Shown: piece after piece, positions 49,844-58,682 of the stretch
How the letters are laid out: every line of letters begins with the position of its first letter
Position numbering within the stretch: position 1 is the first letter of the stretch
Source: CALLJL01 sp964627255
Lineage (GTDB): Bacteria > Acidobacteriota > Aminicenantia > Aminicenantales > CALLJL01
Assembly (NCBI GenBank): GCA_964627255.1
Contig: CAZVIN010000088.1
Location: 10,592-74,591, forward strand
Direction: 5' to 3'
DNA: 64,000 nt
The notes under the pieces: model-generated
The model's input: only the letters and a program-made list of their open reading frames with translations
Database searches by the model: none
What the model was told of the DNA's origin: nothing
Made by a program: the position numbers and the translations under genes

Positions 49844-52165
49844 ATGAAAAAGAAAATAATTTGGTCCAGTCTGGGTGTTACTCTATTATTCACTTTTCTT
49901 TTGGCTAAGACAGAAGCTCCGGTAGCCATAAATTCCGTTACCATTCAGCCAGGTTTACTCCAAACCCGAGTTATCATCCAGGGGAAGGCAGATTTGCCGT
50001 CTCCTCAAGCAAGCTATTTAAAAGACTCTCCTAATACTTTGCTAGTAGCCCTGCAGGGAATTGACCCTTCTAACCTACCCTCCATTTTATCACAGGACCC
50101 GCAGTTGATTACTTCCGCCGAGGTTAAGCGGAGTGGGGAACAAATCGTCAACCTAATTTTGAATTTGAAGGAAAAAGTGCCTTTCAGGGTTCTCCATTCT
50201 GGAAGGGAGGTAAGCTTAGAGCTAACCAGGATTCTCCGGGAAGAAGCCGCCCTGATTCCTGAACATAACCTCCTTTTTGAGGGAGGCAATAATTTTTATA
50301 AAGAAGTTGAATTGGAAAAAGTTGGCTGGGATACTTCCTCGGCTACGCCTCAGCTACGTTTACAACTTCCGGGGCAGGTTAATGCCCGAATTTTTGCTCT
50401 TGACCGACCACTCCGCCTAGTAATCGACCTTTTGGGGACCCGCTTTGCGCCCTCGCTACTAACCCTGCCTCTAAATAAACAAGGAATTGAAAAGGCCCGG
50501 ATTGCCCAATTCAAATCTTCTGACCCCTTGCCTATCACGCGTATCGTCTTTGACCTGAAAGAAGTCAAGCCTTACTCTCTTGTTTCCGGTCAAAATGAAC
50601 TGGTCATTGCTTTCCCTTCTGACACTTCCTCTGCTCCATCACTCTCAACCCTTGCTTCGGCCCCTGCTTCGGATAGCGCAGCTAAGGCTGGGTCAAGTGA
50701 ATTAAAGCTGGCCAAGACGGAAAGTGGTGTCAATTCAACAGCCGAGGCCAAAACTGGCCGAGTTAACGAACAGGCTCAGGTTAAAGCGACTGAAGATAAA
50801 GTAAATGAGAAGAGCTCGCCAGCTCAAGAAAAAGAAAAAGAGAAGGCGGGCGAGAGTGCTCAAGCTCAAAAGAAGTTTGAACCAAAAGTAATCGCGGCAG
50901 TGGAAGAAAGATTTACCGGAGAGCTTATTACTCTGAAATTTAAAGATGCCGACCTCAGAGATGTGATCCTTTATTTAGGTGAATTTGCCGGGCTAAATGT
51001 TATCTTCGACCCCGATGTCCGCGGGACTGTGACCTGCGACCTCAGAGATGTACCCTGGGATCAAGCCTTAGATTTAATTCTTCGAAACAACAAATTAGGA
51101 AAAACAATCGAGGGCAATGTTTTGCGCGTAGCACCCATAGGAACTCTGACTCGCGAAGACGAAGAACAACGCAAACTAAAAGAAAGCAAGGAACTGGCTG
51201 GTCCGCTGGTAGTTAAAACCATTACGCTATCTTACTCTAAGGCAAGAGATGTGCAATCTCTGCTCATGTCCAAAAAGTCACCGCGAGGAGAAATTATTAT
51301 TGATGAACGAACTAACACGCTTATCATTTCTGATGTCAAGGAAAACTTGGACCTTCTGGAAAAACTCATAACCGTCCTTGATACGCCTACACCCCAGGTT
51401 TCGATCGAAGCCAGGATTGTTGAGGCGACCTCCACTTTCATCCGCAACTTGGGTATTCAATGGGGCTATCGAGCTATTGCTGACCCCTTTTATGGGAATC
51501 CCACTTCGATTGAATTTCCCCATAAAATCTTGGCTGACGGGTCGATAATCCCCCAGGGAATAGTAACTAAGGGTATCGGGGGACCCCTGGGTGGTTACGC
51601 AATTAACTTACCGGCACCTGCTTTTACTACTGCCGTCAGCTTTTCCCTGGCCAACGTCCTGGATACTTTCCGGCTTGATTTAGCCCTTTCAGCCCTGGAG
51701 ACTTCCGGCGAAGGCCGGATTATTTCTTGTCCCAAAATCACTACCCAAAACAACCAAGCTGCAGAAATAATCCAGGGTCGCCAGATTCCAGTGCAAACTG
51801 TGGCTAACTTCACCGTCACCACAAGGTATGTCAATGCGGCCCTTGAATTGCGGGCCACACCCCAGATTACCGCCGAGGGGACAATAATTATGACTATTGA
51901 GATTCAAAATAATGCTGCTGATTTTGCCAATTTAGTTAATGGCATACCGCCTATCACCACCCAAAGTGCTCGAACTACCGTTATGGTCCCTGACGGCGGA
52001 ACCACAGTCATCGGCGGCATTTATCGCAGCGAAGATTCAATCACCCGAGAACGCGTGCCTTTCCTCCATCAAATTCCGCTCTTAGGCAAACTATTTCGCT
52101 CCTTCGCCCGGACAAAACAGAATCGGGAGTTACTTATTTTCATTACTCCCAGAATTATAAAATAA
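49844..52165 (+). CDS. pilQ: Type IV pilus secretin PilQ
   Basis: A 773-residue outer-membrane secretin with an N-terminal signal, two AMIN-type beta domains (about residues 25-115 and 150-240), a low-complexity Ala/Ser/Lys/Glu linker (~265-345), an STN/N0 domain (LKFKDADLRDVILYLGEFAG, then CDLRDVPWDQALDLIL), an N1-type repeat (SKKSPRGEIIIDERTNTLII) and the secretin core (VSIEARIVEATSTFIRNLG; VPDGGTTVIGGIYR; VPFLHQIPLLGKLFRS). AMIN domains bind peptidoglycan. Overall length and order are normal for PilQ. Confidence 0.95.
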   Translation: MKKKIIWSSLGVTLLFTFLLAKTEAPVAINSVTIQPGLLQTRVIIQGKADLPSPQASYLKDSPNTLLVALQGIDPSNLPSILSQDPQLITSAEVKRSGEQIVNLILNLKEKVPFRVLHSGREVSLELTRILREEAALIPEHNLLFEGGNNFYKEVELEKVGWDTSSATPQLRLQLPGQVNARIFALDRPLRLVIDLLGTRFAPSLLTLPLNKQGIEKARIAQFKSSDPLPITRIVFDLKEVKPYSLVSGQNELVIAFPSDTSSAPSLSTLASAPASDSAAKAGSSELKLAKTESGVNSTAEAKTGRVNEQAQVKATEDKVNEKSSPAQEKEKEKAGESAQAQKKFEPKVIAAVEERFTGELITLKFKDADLRDVILYLGEFAGLNVIFDPDVRGTVTCDLRDVPWDQALDLILRNNKLGKTIEGNVLRVAPIGTLTREDEEQRKLKESKELAGPLVVKTITLSYSKARDVQSLLMSKKSPRGEIIIDERTNTLIISDVKENLDLLEKLITVLDTPTPQVSIEARIVEATSTFIRNLGIQWGYRAIADPFYGNPTSIEFPHKILADGSIIPQGIVTKGIGGPLGGYAINLPAPAFTTAVSFSLANVLDTFRLDLALSALETSGEGRIISCPKITTQNNQAAEIIQGRQIPVQTVANFTVTTRYVNAALELRATPQITAEGTIIMTIEIQNNAADFANLVNGIPPITTQSARTTVMVPDGGTTVIGGIYRSEDSITRERVPFLHQIPLLGKLFRSFARTKQNRELLIFITPRIIK

Positions 52166-52177
52166 GGGGTAGGAACC

Positions 52178-52780
52178 ATGAGAAAAATAAATTTAAGCTG
52201 GAAAATAGGCACCACTCTTTTAGCCCTAATTTTGCTTTTGGCCTGTAACCCTATAGAAGATGACTCTAAATCTGATAGCTTATTAATTGTGGAGAGAATT
52301 ACCGGTGTGGATACCGAAGGCAATGAGGTTGATTTTCTTAATTCTGACGTGATTAAAATCAACAGTGATACCAGGGCGTCTTACGTCACTGCAGATGTAG
52401 CTAAAGCTACTTTAAGGGCGGCGCTTCTTGACCCTGCCCCTTTAATGGGGGCATCGATCTATAATGACATTCTGGTCACGCGGTATGTTGTGAATTATAC
52501 GAGGTCAGACGGCAAGAATACTCCCGGCGTTGATGTCCCCTATTCCATCGAGGGTTCATTAAGTGCTTTAGTTCGAATTGACCAGACGACTGATGTGAGC
52601 TTCATCGTGGTCAGAGAAACGGCCAAGCTCGAGCCGCCGCTCGTCAATCTGGCCATAGGTCGAGCCGATGGAGTAATTGTCGCCACGGCTAAGATTGATT
52701 TTTACGGGGAAGACATGACTAAGCGCAAAGTCAAAGCCACTGGTTACCTGACGATTGAATTTGCCAACTATATTGATTGA
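52178..52780 (+). CDS. Hypothetical lipoprotein downstream of pilQ
   Basis: A 200-residue protein with a lipobox near residue 22 (ILLLACNP). The mature part is predominantly beta-strand (NYTRSDGKNTPGVDVPYSIEGSLSALVR split by turns), with no recognised family. It begins 12 bases after pilQ and is probably co-transcribed with it. An outer-membrane accessory of the pilus, or a surface protein, is possible. Function unknown. Confidence 0.75.
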   Translation: MRKINLSWKIGTTLLALILLLACNPIEDDSKSDSLLIVERITGVDTEGNEVDFLNSDVIKINSDTRASYVTADVAKATLRAALLDPAPLMGASIYNDILVTRYVVNYTRSDGKNTPGVDVPYSIEGSLSALVRIDQTTDVSFIVVRETAKLEPPLVNLAIGRADGVIVATAKIDFYGEDMTKRKVKATGYLTIEFANYID

Positions 52781-52790
52781 GGAGGAGGGG

Positions 52791-53600
52791 ATGACCATGA
52801 AAAAGACAACTTTTTGGCTCATCATCCTTGTTTTAGGTTTGGCTCTTTTCCCGGCTTGCAAACGGCATGAGGTGACCCCTCCTGAACCCTTTGCTCCCTC
52901 TTCTTTAACTACTTTGCTTCGCTTGACGGCCAGCCCGAACGCTATCTTTGCTTCTAAAAACAGCCGCGGCATGACCACGATTACAGCCAAATTGAGTAAA
53001 TACAATGGCGAGCCTTTATCTAACCGGGTGATCTATTTTGAAGTGGTTGATGCCACGGGACAGAAAGCTAATGTCGGCTTCTTTGAAGGCAGCACGGCGG
53101 TTGTGGCCAAAACGACTGACGCCAACGGGATTGCCAGAGTCAATTATTACGGTCCCTTGACCCTGGAGGTAGCAGAAAACATTACTGTGTTGATCAAAGG
53201 GACTGTCGCCTGGGAAGGACCTGAGTCCATCTCAGAAGTGGCCCCAGTCCAAATTATTACCGAGCCCAGCGACCTAACATTTTTAGTTGAGGCGGAGCCA
53301 GATGTGCTGCTGGCGACGAACGAGAAGCCTCAATCTAACTTAACGGCTGTAGTTAAAGTCGGCGGCAAGCCGGTGGTAGGCACCCGCGTCTATTTTCTGG
53401 TGCAGAGCGGTTCACCAGGTACTTTTGACGACGGTTACAAGGCCACCTACCGCGATACTGACGAAACCGGGACTGCCAGGATTAACTACATTGGACCTAA
53501 CCGCGATGAGATTGCTGGCGATACTTCAGTTAAGCTTCGGGCCCAACTAACGGAAAGCATTTATATTGAAGTCGATATCCGAGTTATTCGCCAGAGATAG
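52791..53600 (+). CDS. Lipoprotein with two bacterial Ig-like (Big_1-type) repeats
   Basis: A 269-residue protein. The start is ATG 52791 or 52797 (ATGACCATG), placed after GGAGGAGGGG; codons upstream overlapping the previous gene are not convincing. The lipobox is FPACKR. The mature part has two similar ~105-residue units, each with TA..S.G.P, a T-D-x-x-G-x-A-x-(V/I)-N-Y motif (TTDANGIARVNYYGP and DTDETGTARINYIGP) and a closing beta-strand. This pattern is that of invasin/intimin-type Ig domains, usually adhesive or structural. It is the last gene of the pilus operon. Confidence 0.82.
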   Translation: MTMKKTTFWLIILVLGLALFPACKRHEVTPPEPFAPSSLTTLLRLTASPNAIFASKNSRGMTTITAKLSKYNGEPLSNRVIYFEVVDATGQKANVGFFEGSTAVVAKTTDANGIARVNYYGPLTLEVAENITVLIKGTVAWEGPESISEVAPVQIITEPSDLTFLVEAEPDVLLATNEKPQSNLTAVVKVGGKPVVGTRVYFLVQSGSPGTFDDGYKATYRDTDETGTARINYIGPNRDEIAGDTSVKLRAQLTESIYIEVDIRVIRQR

Positions 53601-53634
53601 AAAAAGGCTTTGGGTGTTGATAATTAACTCCAGG

Positions 53635-53994
53635 GATTTTCTTCTATTTTGCATGGGTTAAGCCCGGAGACGTCGAGAAGAGCCTCGCCCTCTTTCACGT
53701 TTTTTAACGCCGTTTCGTCGTCGCCATTTTCGGCATCCGGGGAACTTACCTCCTTGTTCATAGACGGAGCCCAGAAGTCCCTTGCCCCTTTTGGCCTCTC
53801 CGTTAGTCCTGTTTAGGCTCAGCTATCCTCAGTCCTTAAAAGCCCCCTCAAAATTGGGTAAATATGTGAGCTGTCACCAGTTTTAAAAATTTTCAATGTA
53901 CAAAAACGAAAGAAATATGTGAGAAATAACCATTTTTTGCTCCCCTCAGAACTTAGGCCTCAAACCACCCCCCCAGACAAAATAGAAGGGACGC
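53635..53994 (+). repeat. Decayed and altered copy of the dispersed element (copy 4)
   Basis: Left part aligns with copies 2 and 3 (GATTTTCTTCTATTTTGCATGGG through TTAGTCCTGTTTAGGCTCAG) at lower identity, and the right terminus is CAAAATAGAAGGG. The region 53840-53940 no longer matches; it contains AAATATGTGAG twice (53860-53870 and 53913-53923) around CTGTCACCAG...CAATGTAC, which looks like a foreign insert of ~100 bases. Flanking 8-mers do not match, so no target duplication survives. It abuts the priA stop within four bases. Confidence 0.65.
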
Positions 53995-53997
53995 TCT

Positions 53998-56160
53998 TTA
54001 ATAAAAGACCTGGGCGGAATAATTAACTGTTTTCTTTTTTAACCAATCATAAACGCGAGTCACCACTTCCTCTCGGTCTTTTCCCTTTATTAAAATTTGC
54101 ACCTGATTTTTTCTTCTAAGTCGCGGGAGGACTGTTGGTCCCAGAAGTTCTACTGGTTCCCCTGAGAATTCTAACTCGTTTTTAAGGCTGCGGGCTTGTC
54201 TGGCTAAGCCCCGCAGGCTCTGGCCGGTAAGCGTCAATCGAATGAGCCCTTGCCAAGGAGGAAGGCCAAGCAACCGTCGAAACCGAAGCTCGGTAGCCGC
54301 AAACTGTTCATAGTCTCCGTTAGCCAGGGCTTTAAATACATAGTTTTCAGGCGCGGCTGTTTGAATCAAGAGCTCTGGCTTAGAAGAACTGACCATCTCG
54401 TCCTGAAGACGCCTAATGAGCTGAAAAACCCTTTCACCGGTTCGAAAATCCGCCTGGGCCAACATCACTTCCGGGTTCAAGATGACCACCAGCGACGAAT
54501 TGGTCCACTCAAGTGAGGACAGAAGAAACTGCGTGCCAATCAATATATCAAGGCGGCCTCGTTGCCAATCTTTGAGAGCAGCTGGCCGCCTTTTCTTTCC
54601 CTTGGCAGAATCAGCCTCTAAGGAGCTAAGCCGCACCTGTGGCCAGAACCGCCTGATTTCTTCAGCGATTCGTTCTAATCCATGTCCCCGATACTCAATC
54701 ACAGAGCTCCCGCACTGAGGACACTGCGACCAGCAGGCCTCCTCATAATGGCATTGGTGACAAATGGCCTTTGCTCGACTCACGTAAAGGGTGAGGGGCC
54801 GGCGACATTGCGGACATAACGCTATCCGACCACAGCGCGGACAGGCAATTAACGAGGCATAACCACGCCTGTTTAAAAAAATAACAACCTTTTCTTTTCT
54901 CGAGAGACGTTGCTCAATCGCTTTTCTAACCTCAGGACCTAATATTTTTTCACCAGTTGAAGCAGAAGTGGTTATTCGGACCGGGGCGAACGAGGCTTCT
55001 CCCAAAGAGAGAAGAAACCCCTTCTCCTTGGCACGAGCATACAAGCCAACTGAGGGCGCGGTAGAACCATAAACGACGACTGCTTCCTCCTGTTGGGCTC
55101 TAAGCCAGGCAGCTTCACGGGCATCATAGGCTGGGTCGAGATGCACGTAACCTTCGTCTGATTCCTCGGTAATCCAAATTAGCCGGAGCTTAGAAAGCGG
55201 CGCAAAGACCGCCGAACGCGGGCCAACAACGACGTCTGCTTCACCTCGAAATATTCTTTGCCAGGTAGCTTCCCTCTTTCCTCCCGGAAGCTCATGGTGC
55301 AGCAGGGCCACCCGTTTGGGGCCAAAAATTTTCACCATTTTTTCCCAAAAAGATGTCGCTCCAACAATATCAGGAGTCAAAATTAGGACATTTCCCGCCG
55401 AAGTGCCCCATTTATTTAAAAGCGCCAAGAAAAAAGCTTCTCGTCGCCGCCGCAAGCCAAGTAGCAAGAAGGGCTTAAATTCCTGGCTGAAAAGGCCTCT
55501 GAACACTTCGTTCAAGACTGGTTCTAATTCTGGGGTTACAGGGAATCCTAAACTAAGTTGAATAGCGGCGGGGGGTTCCAACGCTTTTTTTCTTCTTGGG
55601 GGTACCTTGAGTCTTTTCTCCTGGCCAACCCAACCCAATTTCTCCATTCGACTAAGAAGCGCCATAAGCCCTGGATAGTTTATTTGAGTCTGGCGGCTGA
55701 GAAAACGCCAGGTGCGGGTTTTTTTTTCTGGTAGGCAACCGATAATTTTCTCCGCTTCTTTAAATTTTTTGCGAAATTTAAGCCTGATTTCTTCTGAAGT
55801 CGGCGTCTTCAGCCGTTTATAGCCGCCCTTTTCTTTAACCAGAAACTCAGGCGGGGCAGCCGCTTTAAGCAACTCCCCGACGGCCGTCAAAGAAAGACGG
55901 CTTAAGTCCAAAATAAACCCAAGAAAAGAAGGCGAAAAAAGGGGGACTTCGTCCAGTACCGAAAGGATGGGTCGGACAGACTTTATCTTTTCTGGCGGCC
56001 TCTCGACTTGGCTCAAAATGATTCCGGTGAGAGTTCTTTCGCGAAAAGGGACCAAAACTCGCAGTCCCGATTGGATCAAAGAAGCGTATTCTTCAGGTAC
56101 GGAGTAGGTAAAAGTTTGACTTAAAGGGAGAGGTAAAATGACCTCAACAAAGGAAGTCAT
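53998..56160 (-). CDS. priA: PriA-family primosomal protein N' lacking helicase motifs
   Basis: A 720-residue protein. The N-terminal 3'-DNA-binding domain (ILPLPLSQTFTYSVPEEY) and a cysteine-rich Zn domain (CPRCG, CPQC, CHQC, CPQCG) are intact. The Walker A position reads LLGLRRRREAFFLA where PriA has HGVTGSGKTEVYL; Walker B reads ITEESDEGY for DEEHD; the GSATPS motif is GSTAPS; and the GRAGR motif VI is absent. It is therefore very probably not an active ATPase/helicase, as known for actinobacterial PriA. I use ATG 56160 (overlapping the udg stop, ATGA) rather than the longer frame. Confidence 0.9.
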   Translation of the reverse strand: MTSFVEVILPLPLSQTFTYSVPEEYASLIQSGLRVLVPFRERTLTGIILSQVERPPEKIKSVRPILSVLDEVPLFSPSFLGFILDLSRLSLTAVGELLKAAAPPEFLVKEKGGYKRLKTPTSEEIRLKFRKKFKEAEKIIGCLPEKKTRTWRFLSRQTQINYPGLMALLSRMEKLGWVGQEKRLKVPPRRKKALEPPAAIQLSLGFPVTPELEPVLNEVFRGLFSQEFKPFLLLGLRRRREAFFLALLNKWGTSAGNVLILTPDIVGATSFWEKMVKIFGPKRVALLHHELPGGKREATWQRIFRGEADVVVGPRSAVFAPLSKLRLIWITEESDEGYVHLDPAYDAREAAWLRAQQEEAVVVYGSTAPSVGLYARAKEKGFLLSLGEASFAPVRITTSASTGEKILGPEVRKAIEQRLSRKEKVVIFLNRRGYASLIACPRCGRIALCPQCRRPLTLYVSRAKAICHQCHYEEACWSQCPQCGSSVIEYRGHGLERIAEEIRRFWPQVRLSSLEADSAKGKKRRPAALKDWQRGRLDILIGTQFLLSSLEWTNSSLVVILNPEVMLAQADFRTGERVFQLIRRLQDEMVSSSKPELLIQTAAPENYVFKALANGDYEQFAATELRFRRLLGLPPWQGLIRLTLTGQSLRGLARQARSLKNELEFSGEPVELLGPTVLPRLRRKNQVQILIKGKDREEVVTRVYDWLKKKTVNYSAQVFY

Positions 56161-56825
56161 CGCCGTTTCAGGAGCTCCATCACCTTTTGCATATCCTGCC
56201 AAACCTGTCGTTTGATTTCCCGTCGGGCCTCGTTTCTCAGGACAAAGGAGGGATGATAGGTTGGCATCACGGGAATACCCTCATAAGAAAAAAAGGAGCC
56301 TCGGAGCTGACTCATAGACAGATTACCAGGGATCAAAAAATCGGCCGCCACTTTTCCCAGCGCCACAATCACCCGAGGCTTGACCACTCGAATCTGGAGC
56401 TTAAGAAAAGGAGCACATTGGTCAATCTCTTCGGGCCGAGGCGTTCGATTTTCCGGCGGGCGACATTTAACTACATTGGTTATATAAACCTCTTCTCGCT
56501 TAAAAGTCATCGCTTCAATTATTTTAGTGAGCAACTGTCCAGCACGACCCACAAAAGGACGGCCTTGCTTGTCTTCATCAGCGCCCGGCGCCTCACCCAC
56601 AAACATCAATTCAGCTCGCCAATTTCCTTCTCCAGGCACCGCTCTTGACCGAAATTGACCTAAAGGACAACGACTGCAATTCTGAATGACTTTCTCTAAT
56701 TGAGGCATAATCCAAGTCCGGGGCCCCGGTTCGCAGGCTAAATCAAAAAAATCCACTCCGCAATCGCTCAAGAATTGTCCATAAGCGCTGAGCTGATGTA
56801 GCCTATCTTCAAGAGAAACTTTCAA
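56157..56825 (-). CDS. Family 4-type uracil-DNA glycosylase ([4Fe-4S])
   Basis: A 222-residue DNA-repair enzyme that removes uracil from DNA. N-terminal CSRCPLGQFRSRAVPGEG gives two cluster cysteines, FVGEAPGADEDKQGRPFVGRAGQLL is the family-4 active-site region, ITNVVKCRPPENRTP and MPTYHPSFVLRNEA (C-terminal HPS motif) complete the set; the C-terminal cluster cysteine is at DQCAPFL. It is coupled to coaBC upstream (overlap of 17 bases) and to priA downstream. Confidence 0.92.
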   Translation of the reverse strand: MKVSLEDRLHQLSAYGQFLSDCGVDFFDLACEPGPRTWIMPQLEKVIQNCSRCPLGQFRSRAVPGEGNWRAELMFVGEAPGADEDKQGRPFVGRAGQLLTKIIEAMTFKREEVYITNVVKCRPPENRTPRPEEIDQCAPFLKLQIRVVKPRVIVALGKVAADFLIPGNLSMSQLRGSFFSYEGIPVMPTYHPSFVLRNEARREIKRQVWQDMQKVMELLKRR

Positions 56826-58008
56826 GGTATGCCTCGACCGCCTCTAAGATAAACTGGCTAATTTCTTGTTTGCTTTTCACCCCAGACTCTATTCTTTTCC
56901 CCTGTTTATTTAGGATGAGGACTTTATTAAAATCAGATTCAAAGCCAACGTGCGGCGCCGAAACATCATTAGCCACTATGAGGTCAAGCCCCTTGGCTTC
57001 GAGTTTCTTCCTGGCTTCTTCTTCCAGGGATTCGGTCTCCGCGGCAAAGCCGACGATTATTTTATTGGGCCTAAGGGGATGATGGGCAATAAAACCGAGG
57101 ATATCCTCTGTCGGCACTAATTCTACTTTTGGTATGCCCTTTTGTTTTTTCCACTTCTCAGGCCATACTTCGGCTGGCCTAAAGTCAGCCACCGCTGCCG
57201 CCATGATTATAATTTCAGCCGTGGCTAAATGCCTTTCAACCTCAAGCTTCATCTCCGCCGCCGTTTCTACTCGGATTAGCTCGACTCCTCGCGGGGGCAG
57301 AAGTGATGTCGGGCCAGAAACAAGAACTACTTCTGCACCGCGGCGCTTCGCTTCTGCGGCCAAAGCATAGCCCATCTTGCCCGAAGAGCGATTGCTTAAA
57401 AAACGCACCGGGTCGAGGGGCTCTCGAGTCGGACCGGCCGTAATTAGCACTTTTTTCCCTTTCCATCTCTGAATTGAAGTCAGTAATCTTTCTGCCATTT
57501 CGACGATGCTATCTACCTCAGCTAATCTTCCCCACCCTACTTCGCCACAGGCTAAGTCCCCTCTCCCTGGTTCACAGACGACAACTCCGCCCCGTCGTAA
57601 TTGCTCGAGGTTATCCTGAGTCCGGGGATGCAAATACATGGCCTCATTCATCGCGGGAGCAACCAGGACTGGACAATTAATGGCTAAATAAAACGTAGAA
57701 AGAAAATCGTCGGCGATGCCCACAGCCATTTTGGCCAGAACATTGGCTGTAACTGGCGCCACTACCAATAAATCTGTTTCACCGGCCAGGCTAATGTGTT
57801 GAATTTTTTCGGCCTCACCTTTTTTCCACAAATCAACTAAGACCGGATTTCCGGTAAGCGCCTCGAAAAGCCGTGGGGAGATGAATTTGGTCGCGTTCTT
57901 GGTCATAATTACTTGCACTTGATGGCCCTTTTTTTGCAACTGGCGGACGATTTCACAGGCCTTATAAATAGCGATAGAAGAACTTACCCCCAGAATTACC
58001 TTGGCCAT
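56809..58008 (-). CDS. coaBC: Bifunctional phosphopantothenoylcysteine decarboxylase/phosphopantothenate--cysteine ligase (CoaBC)
   Basis: A 399-residue bifunctional CoA-pathway enzyme. CoaC half: VSSSIAIYKACEIVRQL, PAMNEAMYLHPR (PxMNxxM) and the GDLACGEVGWGR catalytic Cys loop. CoaB half: VLITAGPTREPLDPVRFLSN, RSSGKMGYALAAEA and VGFAAETESLEEEAR. Start is ATG 58008 with AAGGAGGAAGGG upstream; the longer frame to 58086 only overlaps gmk. It overlaps gmk by 13 bases and udg by 17. Unlike many genomes, no rpoZ lies between gmk and coaBC. Confidence 0.95.
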   Translation of the reverse strand: MAKVILGVSSSIAIYKACEIVRQLQKKGHQVQVIMTKNATKFISPRLFEALTGNPVLVDLWKKGEAEKIQHISLAGETDLLVVAPVTANVLAKMAVGIADDFLSTFYLAINCPVLVAPAMNEAMYLHPRTQDNLEQLRRGGVVVCEPGRGDLACGEVGWGRLAEVDSIVEMAERLLTSIQRWKGKKVLITAGPTREPLDPVRFLSNRSSGKMGYALAAEAKRRGAEVVLVSGPTSLLPPRGVELIRVETAAEMKLEVERHLATAEIIIMAAAVADFRPAEVWPEKWKKQKGIPKVELVPTEDILGFIAHHPLRPNKIIVGFAAETESLEEEARKKLEAKGLDLIVANDVSAPHVGFESDFNKVLILNKQGKRIESGVKSKQEISQFILEAVEAYLESFS

Positions 58009-58649
58009 TTTCCCTTCCTCCTTGGCCCCTGGCCGAAGGAATTGAGAATCGCCTGCACTTCCCTTTGCTTTTGGCCCGGACGACAATGCTCAGCCTGGAT
58101 AATCGCTTCTAATTCCTTGACGGCATCTTCTATATTACGGTTAATTACCACGTAATCAAATGCCTGACACCCCGATATTTCTTCCCGGGCCCGCGCTAAG
58201 CGCTGGCGCAAATCTGGCGCCGACAAATCGCCTCTTTTTAAGAGCCTATTTTCTAAGGCAAACCGGTCGGGTGGCAGGATAAAGACAAAAACCGCCTGAA
58301 AATTGCTCTTTTGGCCGTGATCGTCCCTGACTATTCTTTTTATCTGCGCCGCTCCCTGGATATCAACATCTAACACTAAGTCATTAAGCCGGCCCTTTTT
58401 AAACTCGGCCTTGGATGTGCCATACCGATACCCATGGACCACAGCCCACTCCACAAACGCCCCTCTCTTAAGGAGACGCGAAAAGGCCGCCTCGCTAACG
58501 AAATAATAATCTTTTCCCTCTATTTCTCCGGGTCGAGGGGGCCGGGTAGTATGCGAAACGGAAAATTGCATTTGCGGATGGTTACGGAGAAGTTGATGAA
58601 TCAGAGTTGATTTACCGGCGCCCGAGGGCCCGGTGACGACAAAGAGCAT
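57996..58649 (-). CDS. gmk: Guanylate kinase (Gmk)
   Basis: Guanylate kinase (217 aa) phosphorylates GMP/dGMP with ATP. P-loop VTGPSGAGKSTLIHQLL, GMP-binding SVSHTTRPPRPGEIEGKDY, and FVEWAVVHGYRYGTSKAEF are all present, with the lid region FILPP. Normal length. It follows yicC on the same strand 33 bases later, the common yicC-gmk order. Confidence 0.96.
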   Translation of the reverse strand: MLFVVTGPSGAGKSTLIHQLLRNHPQMQFSVSHTTRPPRPGEIEGKDYYFVSEAAFSRLLKRGAFVEWAVVHGYRYGTSKAEFKKGRLNDLVLDVDIQGAAQIKRIVRDDHGQKSNFQAVFVFILPPDRFALENRLLKRGDLSAPDLRQRLARAREEISGCQAFDYVVINRNIEDAVKELEAIIQAEHCRPGQKQREVQAILNSFGQGPRRKGKWPR

Positions 58650-58682
58650 TTTTTCCCTCTTTTTGCTAGACTTTCCTCTTCA

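Noticed and set aside
13354..53994. The dispersed ~308-bp repeats as transcription terminators or REP-type 3' elements
   Set aside because: Copies occur in same-strand, convergent, divergent and mixed contexts and show 8-bp flanking duplications, which fits insertion and not a 3'-end role.
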